From NCBI GenBank assembly GCA_018398815.1, contig CM031614.1:50955171-51019170 (forward strand): a stretch of DNA of 64,000 bases. Direction: 5' to 3'. Made by a program: the position numbers and the translations under genes. Every line of letters starts with the position of its first letter. The first letter of the stretch is position 1. Shown here in pieces: positions 22,483-35,000 of this stretch. The notes below the pieces were generated by a model, which saw only the letters and a program-made list of their open reading frames with translations, was not told the origin of the DNA and searched no databases. This stretch comes from Conus ventricosus (taxonomy: Eukaryota; Mollusca; Gastropoda; Neogastropoda; Conidae).

Positions 22483-23310
22483 CCAGCTTATTCAGGGCAC
22501 CACGCAGTAGCCCCCATGCCCACCCCTAGTCACTCCTTCCTCATGGCTGACTAGAATAATCACTCAGTTGTGGAAACAGCAAAAGTGAATAGTGTGTCCT
22601 TCTAGAAGGCGCCACTATGTCCATTCAGTGACAGTCCCCATGAATTGTGCTGACACCGATGATTTTAACACAAACCAACCACGAGCATGGCCGCGGAGAG
22701 GAAATTGGAACTGAGGTCACTATGAGAGCAGAGCATGAAAAACAGGCCCAGAGCTAGAGAACTAATGCGAATTTGTGTGATGATCAGTAAGGACAATGAT
22801 AGACATATACATGGCGTTCCATTCTGCTCTCAGTGAAACTACAGGGCAAGGCGGTACTTGTGCTTTTTTTTCGCAAGATATCCTGGCGTTAACCAGACCC
22901 GAGAAATACAGACAACTGCAGTGTTGGTCTGGAAATTTGAGCAACATTCGGAGATGTACCCTTTTAAGGGGATTAGATGAAGCTTGACTGTGTGATTCGA
23001 GACTTCCCTTTTGAGCTCATAGCACACTGAACTATGGGTTGCTGTCGGCAAGGTGGAGGTGGGGGTGGGGTGGGGGACGAAGAATAGGCCTTAATGCCTC
23101 TGATGAGAATTGAACCCACAAACTCCCAGCCCGAGTCTTAACCACTGCGCTACAGCAGCTGGTCATTTAATAAACTTATGTTCATGTTGATGGCGCATGT
23201 TGATGACATCCAGATGTTTTATTATGCCATTACTTTGTCTCTGGGGGGTGGGATGGTGGGGGGGGGGGGGGGGGTTGAAAACTTCTCTGATGTTTATAGT
23301 GGGAGGGGTA
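22483..23310 (-). repeat. Long tRNA-headed retroposon, tandem copy 2
   Basis: Almost identical to 21664-22482 at a constant offset of 819 bases; the differences are a few indels and a longer G run at about 23258-23274. Confidence 0.88.
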
Positions 23311-23479
23311 TCACGATCATAGTCTTGGAGACAGTGGACCTATTTTTAGCGGCAGGATAGTGCTGCAACATTGCTAGAGAGATGAGAAAGAGACTGTGCT
23401 GTTCAAGATCGTGTTTTTCTGAGAGCTTATAATCACACTATATTATCCTAGTGGTGACATTATTCTAGACGTGAGAATG

Positions 23480-24620
23480 CAAGATAGATATCATGACAGA
23501 ATCCTGATGATCATCATCTCATCATCCCATGGATAATGGTTCTCAAGTCATTAAATGTGAGAACAGTGATAAGATAATACGTGTTGAAGATCCACATTAT
23601 CATATTATCCCATAAATGCATTTTGAGGCATGAGAATGGGGAAAAGATTAGACAGGAGTTGTGAAGAGCTTCTTACCATCCCAGAGATACTGCTGATTGC
23701 GTAATGAGAATATCAGAAACCAGATTATGCGAGAGTCTGAAAGATTATCATATTATCTTTAAATGATGCTATTCGAGTCATGAGAATATGAGGAAGATGA
23801 TTTTTTTAAGAGGACCATCGTGTCATCTAGAAATGCCGCTGTTCAAGTAAAGAAAATGCCAGGAAGAGAAAAATGATGGAAGAGTCTTGAGGATTATCAT
23901 CATATCATTTCAGAAATAGTACTGTTTGTGTCATGGGAGTGTGATCAAGAAGTGATGTAAGAATCGAAGATGATCATCATCTCATCATTTCAGAGATGGA
24001 CCTGTTTAAGCCATGAGAATGTGAAAAAAGAAATATGTGAGGGTCTTGACGATCATCATCATGATCTCAGAGTATTGATCAAATGATGCTAATGTGACAA
24101 AGATGAAGTGTCTTGATAATCATTGTCATATCATCCCAGATACGGTGCTGTTCAGTTCATGAAAATATGAGAGAGAGAATATAAATCTTGAAGATCATAC
24201 CATATTACTCCAGAGATGGTATTTGAAGATCGTCATTTTACCAATAATGCCAGCCCAGACATGGTGGAATGCCAAAAAGGGAATGTAGGAGTTTTGAAGG
24301 TTATCATTTATTATTCCAGATGTGGCACAGTTCGAGGCGTAAGAATGTGAGAAAGAGGTGATCTGAGAGAGTCTCGATACTTATCATATCATCCAAGAAA
24401 TAATGTTCTTTGAATTATGAAATGAAAGAGATGATGAGAGACTTGAGGATCACTATCATATCACACCAGAAATAGCGCTGTTCAAGGCAAGAAAATGCTA
24501 GAAAATGACGGGAGAGTCTTGAATGTCATTTTCATACTGTATCAGAAAGGATGCTGTTTTGTGTCGTGACAAAGTGATAAAAAGATAGTGTAAGACTCTT
24601 GAAAATGGTCATTATTCCAT
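23480..24620. repeat. Old diverged satellite, period about 85-105 bp, ~12 units
   Basis: The units share the order gagagtcttga-(g)atcatcatcatatcatc-ccagaaatggtgctgttcaa-gtcatgagaatgtgagaaag. Individual units differ strongly, by substitutions and indels. No open frame spans it. It is followed by (atc)n at 24670-24700. Confidence 0.8.
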
Positions 24621-26359
24621 CCCTGTTCATCATGAGAATGTATGTTTTGGAGATAATCATCATCACCCAGAGATCATCATCATCATCATCATCATCATTC
24701 TTGATGCCTGGTTTTCAGCACTCTTGCCCCTCATTCCCTGTGAACAGGAAACGGGGCCGTGGTACCCTTCCTTTCTCCCTGCAGTCTGAACAGTTCTAAT
24801 GGCAAGCAGTTTTAACTTTGCTTAATTTAATCATGTCATCATTGGGCATCATCGGTCCTTGACCAGGTTACCCAGATGGAACCAATTATGGACTGGAAGC
24901 CAACAAAACCCTCCTTTGAGATAGGGGTCAGTGCCATATTCTTATCAGTGTTCTACAGTACTTCTGGTGTTTATAAATGAATGCAAGTAGATGGATAGCA
25001 GAAAGCAGGGAAATGTTTCATTCTGATCAATTTTCTCATGATGAATCACACAGAACTATGATTGATGATTACTGTGATTTGTTTCAAACTGAGTGAGTAA
25101 GACAGATGGAGTACCAGCCACACGCATAAAGTGCACACTGCATGCGCTGTTACATACATGTTTTTAAAAAATTACGTTCTCAACTCATGTTTTGCACCTG
25201 TCTAACTTTGGTAATGTCACCTATGGTATCAACAGCGACAGACTTCTCATGTCTGTGCACAGTAGTATATGGCTATTTTATTGCATAGAAGGAAGAAATT
25301 TGAGTACCCATTATCGTTATTTCTTTTCTGTCAGTCCTGGAGAAAAAGGAATACAATGCTTAAGGAATCCAGGGAGAGGGTTAAGTAATGATGATAGAAA
25401 GTTAGGAATAAAAGAGTTAAGTAAACCATGATTGTTCATTTCTGTTATCGTAAATGTGTGCATGTATGTGTGTGTGCGTGCGTTTGTGGATGGCTTGAGT
25501 GTGTGTGCACACGTATGCATACAAACTTCCAGTGCTTGCAAACTAGTGTGATATTCAGCATCACTGTAGTCTTAAAGGAAAATTACACTATTCTGGAAAA
25601 AAAAGACACATAGGAGAAAAAGAGAGAATTGATGTGTGAGTATCTTTAAGTACGTGTGTGTGTATATGGGGATGGGTGGGGGTGGGGGACAGGACAGACA
25701 AACAAAGTCACAGAGAAAGGGCATTAACAGAAAAAACAACAACAAAGTCATTCAACTGCTCATTCTCCAAACATCACTCAATTTCAGATTCACAAAGGTG
25801 CAACAATATATTTCTTGATCCACAACATCATGTTGACATTATTTCAAAGCAGCAATGAAATGAGGGGAAAACAAAAACTGTATCAAGGTAGCATCAAAGT
25901 AAATGACTTGCCTGAAGTGATTATCTTGTGTATGAAATGCAATAAAGAGAAAAAAAGAGAGAAGAAATTAAATCATATTTTCATCTCTCTGTAAAGTTTG
26001 ATGAACAGAGAGAGAGAGACAGAGAGACAGACAGAGAAAAAGAGTGAGAGAGAAATTTTTTTCTTTTTTTTCTTAAAGGAAAATGTTAGAGAGAGGGGGA
26101 GAGAGATGAAAGAGGGAGGAGAGAATGGGACAGAGAAAAAAGACTATTTTTAAAATTGAAGGGAAAAAACAAGAAAAAAAAAGGAAACAATCTAACAAGA
26201 ATCTGTTGTTCAGTTTTCACTTGTTCACACATTACAACATCACTCTGGCTGATGACCTTTGCTGAATCAAAGTCTTTTGCACGCTGTCCACAGACCACCA
26301 CCTTGGTTGGGCCACATGTGAGGCCAGCACCTCATCCACATTTATCATTTCCTGGTACC
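24621..26359. other. Intergenic sequence downstream of NUP62
   Basis: It contains (atc)n at about 24675-24698, a GT-rich stretch at 25455-25510 and a purine-rich region (agagagag) at 25940-26130. I see no exon. In the minus direction the right part probably includes the NUP62 3' UTR; no convincing poly(A) signal was identified. Confidence 0.4.
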
Positions 26360-26451
26360 TCAGCTGTAGGCCAGGCGGAAGTTTCTCTCCTGCTCCTTGC
26401 GTTCGCTTTCCATCAGCTTCCCCATCTCTTCCACTCGACGATTCAGGGAGC
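26360..26451 (-). CDS. NUP62: NUP62 coding exon 10 and stop
   Basis: 92 bp including TGA at 26362-26360. It encodes SLNRRVEEMGKLMESERKEQ and ERNFRLAYS. Acceptor ggcattgcag. Joined directly to exon 9 it is collinear with vertebrate NUP62. Confidence 0.95.
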
Positions 26452-28659
26452 CTGCAATGCCAACAATCAGGCCATGAAACAAACAAGTATCTGTATACTT
26501 TTAACACTGCTTGACAATGCAAGTTGCAAATGACACTGCATCACACCAGGGCAGTAGTGACTGTGCATAAGGTCGACATGAGATTCTGTAGTTCATGGGC
26601 CCTGCAGACCCAAATAGAACTGAGCTCTGTCTTTTACTTTGCCCCTCACCCCAAGAGTGAAACTCACGATAGTCAGCTTCGGGACCAAACGCCCTCGCCA
26701 CCTGACTGAGGGTCATTCTGTCAGTCTGTGATGTGAAATCCTCATCTTGGCCATACAACTGTGAGCTGAGACGAGTCCGTGTCTGCAAGTGTGAGAAGTC
26801 TCCAGCTACATTTTCTATCACATGGGACAGTTACAAAATACCAGCTGACTGGAATAAAACAACTATGGCTACAAGAAATAAATTTAAGTCTGATGAATGT
26901 TTGTAATGAAGAAAATAGTATAGCACCATCACTACTGCAACCCACTATCCTCTCATTTCTCCACAACAGTCTGAATTTCTTGAGGATCAATCTTGCACTC
27001 AGCCCTATTCAATGATTTTCTTTTTTTCTGTCCAAGCCTCTGTGCCACCTCAGAGGCAGTGCACCCACGCTGCTCATTCCAACACCCCGTCCACAGCCAC
27101 AGCCCGGTCGGCCCTGCCGCAGCCCCGGCACCAGCAATCCACAAGGAGCAGTCGATGTCAAGTCGCCAAGAGGCAACCCACCGAAGGAGACACTGCACTG
27201 CTGCCGAGTCACTTCGGTGGTGTTCAGTGGCGCCTGTTCTGATCTAACATACGCAGGACACCACCTACTAAGCCCCCTAGTGACAACAATAATTGCTTAG
27301 TTGCGGAGCCAGTGTGAGTGAGCTCTCCTTCTGGAGGGCGCCACCACATCCGTCCAACGACAGCCCCCATGGACTCACCAATACCGGTGACCCCGATGGA
27401 ACCAAACCAAGGCCACAGACGTGGAGAGGACATCAAAATTGAGGTCACCATGAAAGCAGGGCATGAAGGACCACAGAATTTGAACCATTTTAAAAAAAAT
27501 GCTGATCAATGAAATGAGGACGATTAAGATGATGTTATGGATTTCCATGACATGACAGGGCTGTACTCTACGCTTCCTTTCATAATATATCCTGGCGTCA
27601 ACCAGGCCCGAAAGATACAGGCATCTGCAGTGTTGGTCAGGAAATTTGAGCAACACTCTCAGAAACACATCCATGAAGTGGATGAGTCCGCGATGCTAAC
27701 TACTTCGCCACGGTAGCTGGTCTATTCAGTGATTTCTTTTCACATCACAATCTTAAAAATGTCAGCTCCTTTTATTGTATTTAAGAATTCATTAGATAAT
27801 GGTGGAGAATATCCACATATAAAAAATCTTACTGTAAAAATAGCTTAACTATGAACTCAATAAAATTTTAACAAATAGTGTATACAGCTATGAATGAAAA
27901 ATATTCTACACAGAAGCACAGATATTAAAAGGGTAAAAGATAAGATACACCATGGCACAGTAACTGTTAGGTTCACAAAAGATGTTTGAGAAAGTCTGCC
28001 TGTCCAAACTAACTGAGGCAGAATCAAAATGTAACCAGGCCTGAAAATTAAATGCTCTCCTATTCGTCTGTCCAACAGTCTGCAACGTGTTTAATGAATT
28101 GTAGTCAATAATAAGTTTGAAGAGAATCTTAGATTTTAAGTGAAGACAACTTTGATATGAAAAATGAATTCTGAAATGGTGTCAAGCAAGAATGTATGAC
28201 TGAAGGGAGATAAATGAGTTCATGATGACCACAGCAGAGCAGAGGTAGTTTCCTGCCTATAACAGCATGCCGAGATTAAGTGATGTGTAGATATACATTT
28301 CTAACACATTTCAATATTACTTCAATGACCTTTGAAACCAATGCCCATATGTATTTTGCTGAACTCCAGGGCCTGTATGCACGTCGATCCGGATAGAGGG
28401 CTGTCCGCGAATAGCGCCTATTCGGTGGATAGGCGGCAGATTTTGGTATGCACGTCAGACCGCATAAGCTATCCGACTCGGCAAAACGCGGATAAAGTTA
28501 TCGGTGCCTCGGGGTCCGATAGCGAGCCTAAACGCGGATAAATATGGCTGCATTGATGTTTTTTCCAAGTGAGACAGCGACGGCAATTGCGACGAAACCG
28601 CATCTTTCGTGACAGAAAGAATCCGTTTGACCTGTACGATGACCTAGAACTGTTCCGAA

Positions 28660-28728
<69 letters not shown>

Positions 28729-28956
28729 CGCCCCACTTTTCAGCACATTTCCAAGCGCAATTATTATTTGTTGTTTTCAATGATAGTGCACATTTGTAGC
28801 TTCCTATACTTATTGCCAGTCTTCTCCGGCACTGAAGATTTATTCCCGAAATCAAGATGTTTAATCACTCTAGATGGTTGGCTTTTTTTCACTTTTGATT
28901 TGGAAAAAAAATTCTTTGTCTCTATGTAGATCGCCCCAGAGTGAACAGTTTAAAAG

Positions 28957-29018
<62 letters not shown>

Positions 29019-29245
29019 CACCCCACTTTTCAACACATTTCCAAGCGCAATATTATTTGTTGTTTTCAATGATAGTGCACATTTGTAGCTTCCTATACTT
29101 ATTGCCAGTCTTCTCCGGCACTGAAGATTTATTCCCGAAATCAAGATGTTTAATCACTCTAGATGGTTGGCTTTTTTTCACTTTTGATTTGGAAAAAAAA
29201 TTCTTTGTCTCTATGTAGATCGCCCCAGAGTGAACAGTTTAAAAG

Positions 29246-29289
<44 letters not shown>

Positions 29290-31971
29290 TTTTTTTTTTT
29301 TTTATAATTCAGACCTTGTATTCATCAATTGTGTCGCAAAGTGGCCAGGGAGTGTGCATGATTCAAGAATCTTGCGTGAAAACCGACGAAGCACGTACCA
29401 GCGGAAGTTCCACGAAGGAGGGTATGACTAAACCGAAAGCAGTGCCTGCTGCACCCCGGTTTTGCCAAGAATCTATAAATAGAGCGCCGTTTCCTGCCCT
29501 CTAAACGCGGAGAGCTATTCAATCGCGAATAGGGCGTCATGCATACCAAAACCGGAGAGGGGCTATCCGCGTTTAAGCTCCGAATAGCTAACCGCGTTTA
29601 AGCCCTAAACGCGAATAAGCTAATCGGTTTGACGTGCATACAGGCCCAGTGAAATAGCAACAAGCACAAAATCTCAGCAGAATACAAATCAGCTGTAATT
29701 CTCTAATCTGATCAGTGGTTTGGATACTCAGGCAAAGAAAAAGAAATTGCCATGTTTTAGTTCAGCTGAACAGGAGGAAATCAGATGAAACTGGTGCTGA
29801 TTAGCGATTCCTTTCCTTGCAAAAGTGTGTTAAAAAAAAAAGTGCCCTGCCAATATCCATGTTAAAGTTAAAAAACAACAATTTCCACTCACATAGATGT
29901 TCATGCGTGCATGCACTTTGAATAAACACATTTATGATTTCCCAATCAAATATAATTACATGCATGCGTTCACATTTGCTCACTCACACACACTAGGACA
30001 ATATCAACACATTCTTGGCCCAGAGCCAAACCAACATCACAACAAAACAACAAATATCAGACATGCCTGGCTTAGACTCCAAGTCTTTGTTCTACATAAG
30101 ACATATCTCTACAATAGCAAAACTATGTGAAATCTATCGATCAATATTTTCTGCTGGCTTCCTTGTCGGTCTTTCCATCAAAGTACTAATGGTGTATTTA
30201 CACGCTCATCAATCACTTCATACCAGATACTATTCAAACCATAACACTGACAAGTCCATTACTCTACATCTATTCATTTACCTGTCTGACGATCAATCCA
30301 CAGCAAGGAGTCCATGTGAGCATTGAGAATCTTGGTGATTTGCTGCACCTGCACGCATCAAGATTCCTTTGCTTAATCTTCTTCTCATTACTTGAATCTT
30401 TGTCAGTTTACCCCCCACACACCCCACTCCCCTCGCCCCCCGTATCTCATGCTAGTCCACAAGAGATATATGCAACATTCAAAGCCCACAAGAGAGAAAA
30501 CAATGTATAAACATTAAACCACTTAAATGTCAAGCACCTCCATACTGTAGATAGTGTTGAATGATTTTTGCATTGGAGAATTAGCAGGAGCTGCATATCT
30601 GGACAAAATTCTCCAACGAAGCCAGCATATATCATTTGATGAGAATGAATATTTCACACTTTCATTCTTATTGTTGTTATTTATTTGAATTTACTGCTCA
30701 ACTGAAAATTTCCTCAGAGGCAGTGCACCCACGCCGCTCATTCCGACACCCCGTCCACAGCCACAGTCCGGTCGGCCACGCCGTAGCCCCGCACCGGCAA
30801 TCCACAGGGAGCAGTCAATGTCAAGTCGTCAAGAGCAACCCACCGGAGGAGACACTGCACTGCTGCCGAGTCACTTCGGTGGTGTTCAGTGGCGCCTGTT
30901 CTGATCTAACATACGCAGGACACCACCTACTAAGCCCCCTACTGACGACAATAATTGCTTAGTCGCGGAGCCGGCGTGAGTGAGCTCTCCCTCCGGAGGG
31001 CGCCACCAACGTCCGTCCAACGACAGCCCCCATGGACTCGCCGATACCGGTGACCCCGACGGAACCAAACCAAGGCCACAGACGTGGAGAGGACATCGAA
31101 ATTGAGGTCACCATGAGAGCAGGCATGAAGGGCCACAGAATTTGAGACTTTTTTTTTTTTATGCTGATTGATGAGAATGAGGATGATTAAGTTGATGCTA
31201 CGGATCTCCATTTCGGTCTGAGACTACATGACAAGGCTGTACTCTACGCTTCCTTTCATAATATATTCCGGCATTAACCAGGCCCGAGAGATACAGGCAC
31301 CTGCAGTGTTGGTCAGGAAATTTGAGCAACACTCTCAGAAACGCATCCATTAAGTGGATGAAACTCGACTGTGTGGTCCCAGTCTTCCCAACTGAGTCCG
31401 CAGCAACTCAACTCTGGGTAGGAGCCGGTCGGGGCAGAAAAACCCACATGACTTCTGATGGGATTCGAACCCACGACCTCCCAGCCGGGAGTCCGCGACG
31501 CTAACCACTTCACCACGGCGGCTGGTATTTATTAAATCTTTGCTCTGCAATTGAAGCTTGGCATTTGCTATTGACAATAATGGTATTGTTGTTATTTACT
31601 TGAATTTACTGCTCAACTGATAAACTATTTATTAAATCTTTACTCTGCAACTGAAGCAAGGCATTTACTACTGACAATGCTGGGATTAAAAATAATCACA
31701 GTTTCAAACAAATCTAGTTCTAAGTTTGATTATACCAAACATTCCAATCATCTCTTCTGTATATCTTTTAACAGAACTCCTACACTAACAGGAAATATGA
31801 ATAAAAGCTGCTCATCATAAATGATGTTTACACACTCACTCATATAATGCAACATCAATAGTTTTCCTGAGAGAGTAAATGGGAGGGAATAAAAAAACCA
31901 AAAAACACAAGAATCTCAACGACCAAACAAAAACGACCCGGATACTGCTTGTACACCTACCCCATCATTTT

Positions 31972-32004
<33 letters not shown>

Positions 32005-35000
32005 ACTTCATATTTCTTCTACATTTATCAGTTTTTCTGTACCTTTCTCCCCTCCCCTCTACACACACACACACACTCACACACACACTCATATAACACA
32101 CACACACTTACACACACTCACACATCACACACACCACACACACTCACACACATGTACACACACACACACACACACACATACAACACACACACACGCACTC
32201 TCATATCTGTGTCTTACAGGGTCGTCGGGATCAGGCTTGGTGTTGGAGGAGTTGAGGCGGTCGATGATCTCTTTCAAGTCTTGTCCCATGCGTTTCAGCT
32301 GAGCATCTAGACTCTCAGCCAGTTGGTACCTGGATGGGTCACACGTAAGAAAAAGCGAAAATCAATTATTCATTTTTTTTCCCTTCATATTCTGTAACCA
32401 TCCTGGCTACACAACCTACTTGCATCAACAACAACAAATACTCTTCCCTTTACTGTATTAATGAACACAATTTCAAATACTTTGACAGATTTTGTGTTTC
32501 TGCCGCTGCATTGATGTGCCTTTGTGCAGTGTGTGTGAGAATGCATGCATTTTGTAAAGTAAGGTAATGTTGCTTATAGCCCAGCCAACCGCAGAGGGCC
32601 GTATCAGGGCTGTCACCATGTTAAAGTCAACTCACAAGTCATTATGTAAACAAACAAAACAACAACAAACAAACAAAAAGCACACAACCCTTTAAAACAC
32701 ACCTTCTAAAAACACTGAAAATTTTTTTCAAAATCTTTCCTCCATAAAATCTTAGATCTGATGAAAAATGTTAAATTCTTTCTGAAACTCAAAGATCACA
32801 TCAGGTGGGACATCTCTGAACAAAGGTTTTCAAGGAGTCTGCTGTAAAGTATTCATGTCTCACATCATGCAAGTCCCAACCCTCTAAAAGAATATGTTTC
32901 ACTGTGAGTGGTACATGACATGCATTTTGCGTAGTGTTAGATGTCGGCAGGTATGCGAACAGAAAGCGGGAGTGTTTGTAATGTATGTGATGGGTTGGGT
33001 ATGCATGTGTTGGGAATGAAAATGATCTGTAAGTTACTCAAAGATCAACAGAGATGGAGCGCAAAGGAGTCTTCATCATTATGGTTTTCATTAATGGTGA
33101 GTACTTTCTTTTATTTTTTAAAGTATGCATTCATTAGAGTGTCAATATTCTGTCTCAAGCTGTCATAAGCATCAAAATGTAATGCACCACATACAAACAC
33201 TACTGCCGATGTGGCTCCATGCATATGTCTGCAGGAGCATATGTAGTACCCAACACGCATACATGAGCATGAACAAGTAGTATGTGAGTTAGGTTGAACA
33301 TTTTTCGTTCCTTTCTGTTCAAGACTATCAACATCATCTCACAAAGCACCATGGAGCTATGTATAGCATTCTCTATTCCATCTTGAATAAACATGGATTT
33401 AAAACAGACGTTATCAAGACTACAAACTTTCAGCACTCACGTGTGTTCTCTCTCGAGATCAGCATGTTGCTGGTAGGATATGGCGGGCATAGCCTCGAGG
33501 GCAGCTTCTAGCGGGGTCAGGAGGTCACCGAGCTCTCGCTGCTGACTGTGCACAAAGTCCAGCTCATGGTCCAACTTCTGCTGCTCCAGTTTGACTCGCT
33601 CCAGGTCTGCATTCAGCTGCACAATCTGGGGGCCGGCAAAGCCATTGTGATGTAGTTCTACCCAATTTTCATTATGGTAAAATATTTACTTGACTGCAGA
33701 AATAAAAAATGCTAACACACAAATAAAAACACTGTCTGCATTCAGCTGCACAATCTGGGGCCAGCAAAGCTACTGTAATGTAGTTCCACCTAATTTTTAT
33801 AAAGCTTATTATGGTAAAATATTGACTTGATTGCAGAAATAAGAAAAGCTAACACACAAAAGCTCTTTCCTGTTGGGCTCAGAACAGACATGCATGAAAT
33901 GTACCCACATAATCTGAACATGGCACGCCCATGATACTGTTGTTTAAACAACAAACCAACCAAAATTCTAGTTTTTAATATCCCACAACCCGTTGGTCAC
34001 AGGGGCCAGAGAACAGTGAGGGTGAGCATACAGTATGGAGATTCACCTAGTCAAGAGCATGGAATTATTGGTGACGAGACGCATCCCTCTCTTTCTGCTG
34101 CCTTAATCTGTCCTGAACTAAACCCATATACTGTTGGGTGGATGGAACAGTTTTCAAGCCTCCAGAATCCACCCCATGAACGATTCAAACCCATGACTAT
34201 CATTTCCACAGCCTAACACTTTTGACCATTTGACTACAGACAGGGTTCATACAGACTTGAAGAAACAAAATTCCCATCCTTTTCCCATCCTTTCCTAACC
34301 CCAGCACAGGTTTTCCTAACCATGTTATATTTCATACACATATGGTAACCGGCAGGTAAATTTTCATTTTCTATACACTAGCTTCAATTAAAAGTCGCAA
34401 TGTGGGCGATTTTCGGACAATTAGAGTTTATTTGTTTGTGCCTTTGTTGTTGGGTTTCTATCTCTTTGCTTTTGAAGATGCTTGTTTGAGTTTTTGAAGA
34501 TGCTTGTTTTGAGTTTTCGAAGATGCTTGTTCAATTTTCCCAAACCTTCCCAACCCACAGACACCAAATGCCATATTTCCCAAACTTTTACAAACGAGAA
34601 AAGGACCATCCGTTTTTCCCAAACCATCCCAACTATTCCCAACCGGTGGGAACCCTGTCAGACCCCTGTAACAAAGTACTGCAAACCAAAAATAAATCTC
34701 TTCCCTCATTCACCCATTTCAAATCCCCACCCCCCCCCTCCCCCCCATTCCACACCCCTTAACACACCTTCTCCCCATTGTCGATGACCAGTCGGTCCCA
34801 GGCGTTGACCTGTGTGGCTTGCATGAGGAAGTTTCTCTCCTGCTCCTCCAGCTCCGACATCCATTTGTTGGTCTCCTCTTCCAGCTGTTTGTAGGTCATC
34901 TGACGCCCAACCTTGGCCCCGCCTTCCGCGGTTGTTGCGGCTGCCGCTGCGGATGTGGCTGTGGTGGTGGTGGTGGTGGTGGACGCGGCAAGGCTAAGAA

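Larger units (their letters stand above)
28367..29649. mobile_element. PIF/Harbinger-type non-autonomous transposon
   Basis: The terminal inverted repeats start GGCCTGTATGCACGTC on both sides (28370-28385 and complement of 29631-29646), flanked by CAG on each side, a 3-bp target duplication. Subterminal regions are crowded with aaacgcggata / cgaatagc motifs in both directions. A piece of Harbinger transposase N-terminus is present at 28569-28661. An internal ~288-bp block with (GT)n at each edge is duplicated. It lies in NUP62 intron 9. Confidence 0.88.

Noticed and set aside
31460..31525. tRNA gene on the minus strand
   Set aside because: A and B boxes are present, but the acceptor stem is not formed and the unit continues into a retroposon body; the same applies at 47135-47203, 22285-22346 and 63355-63423.
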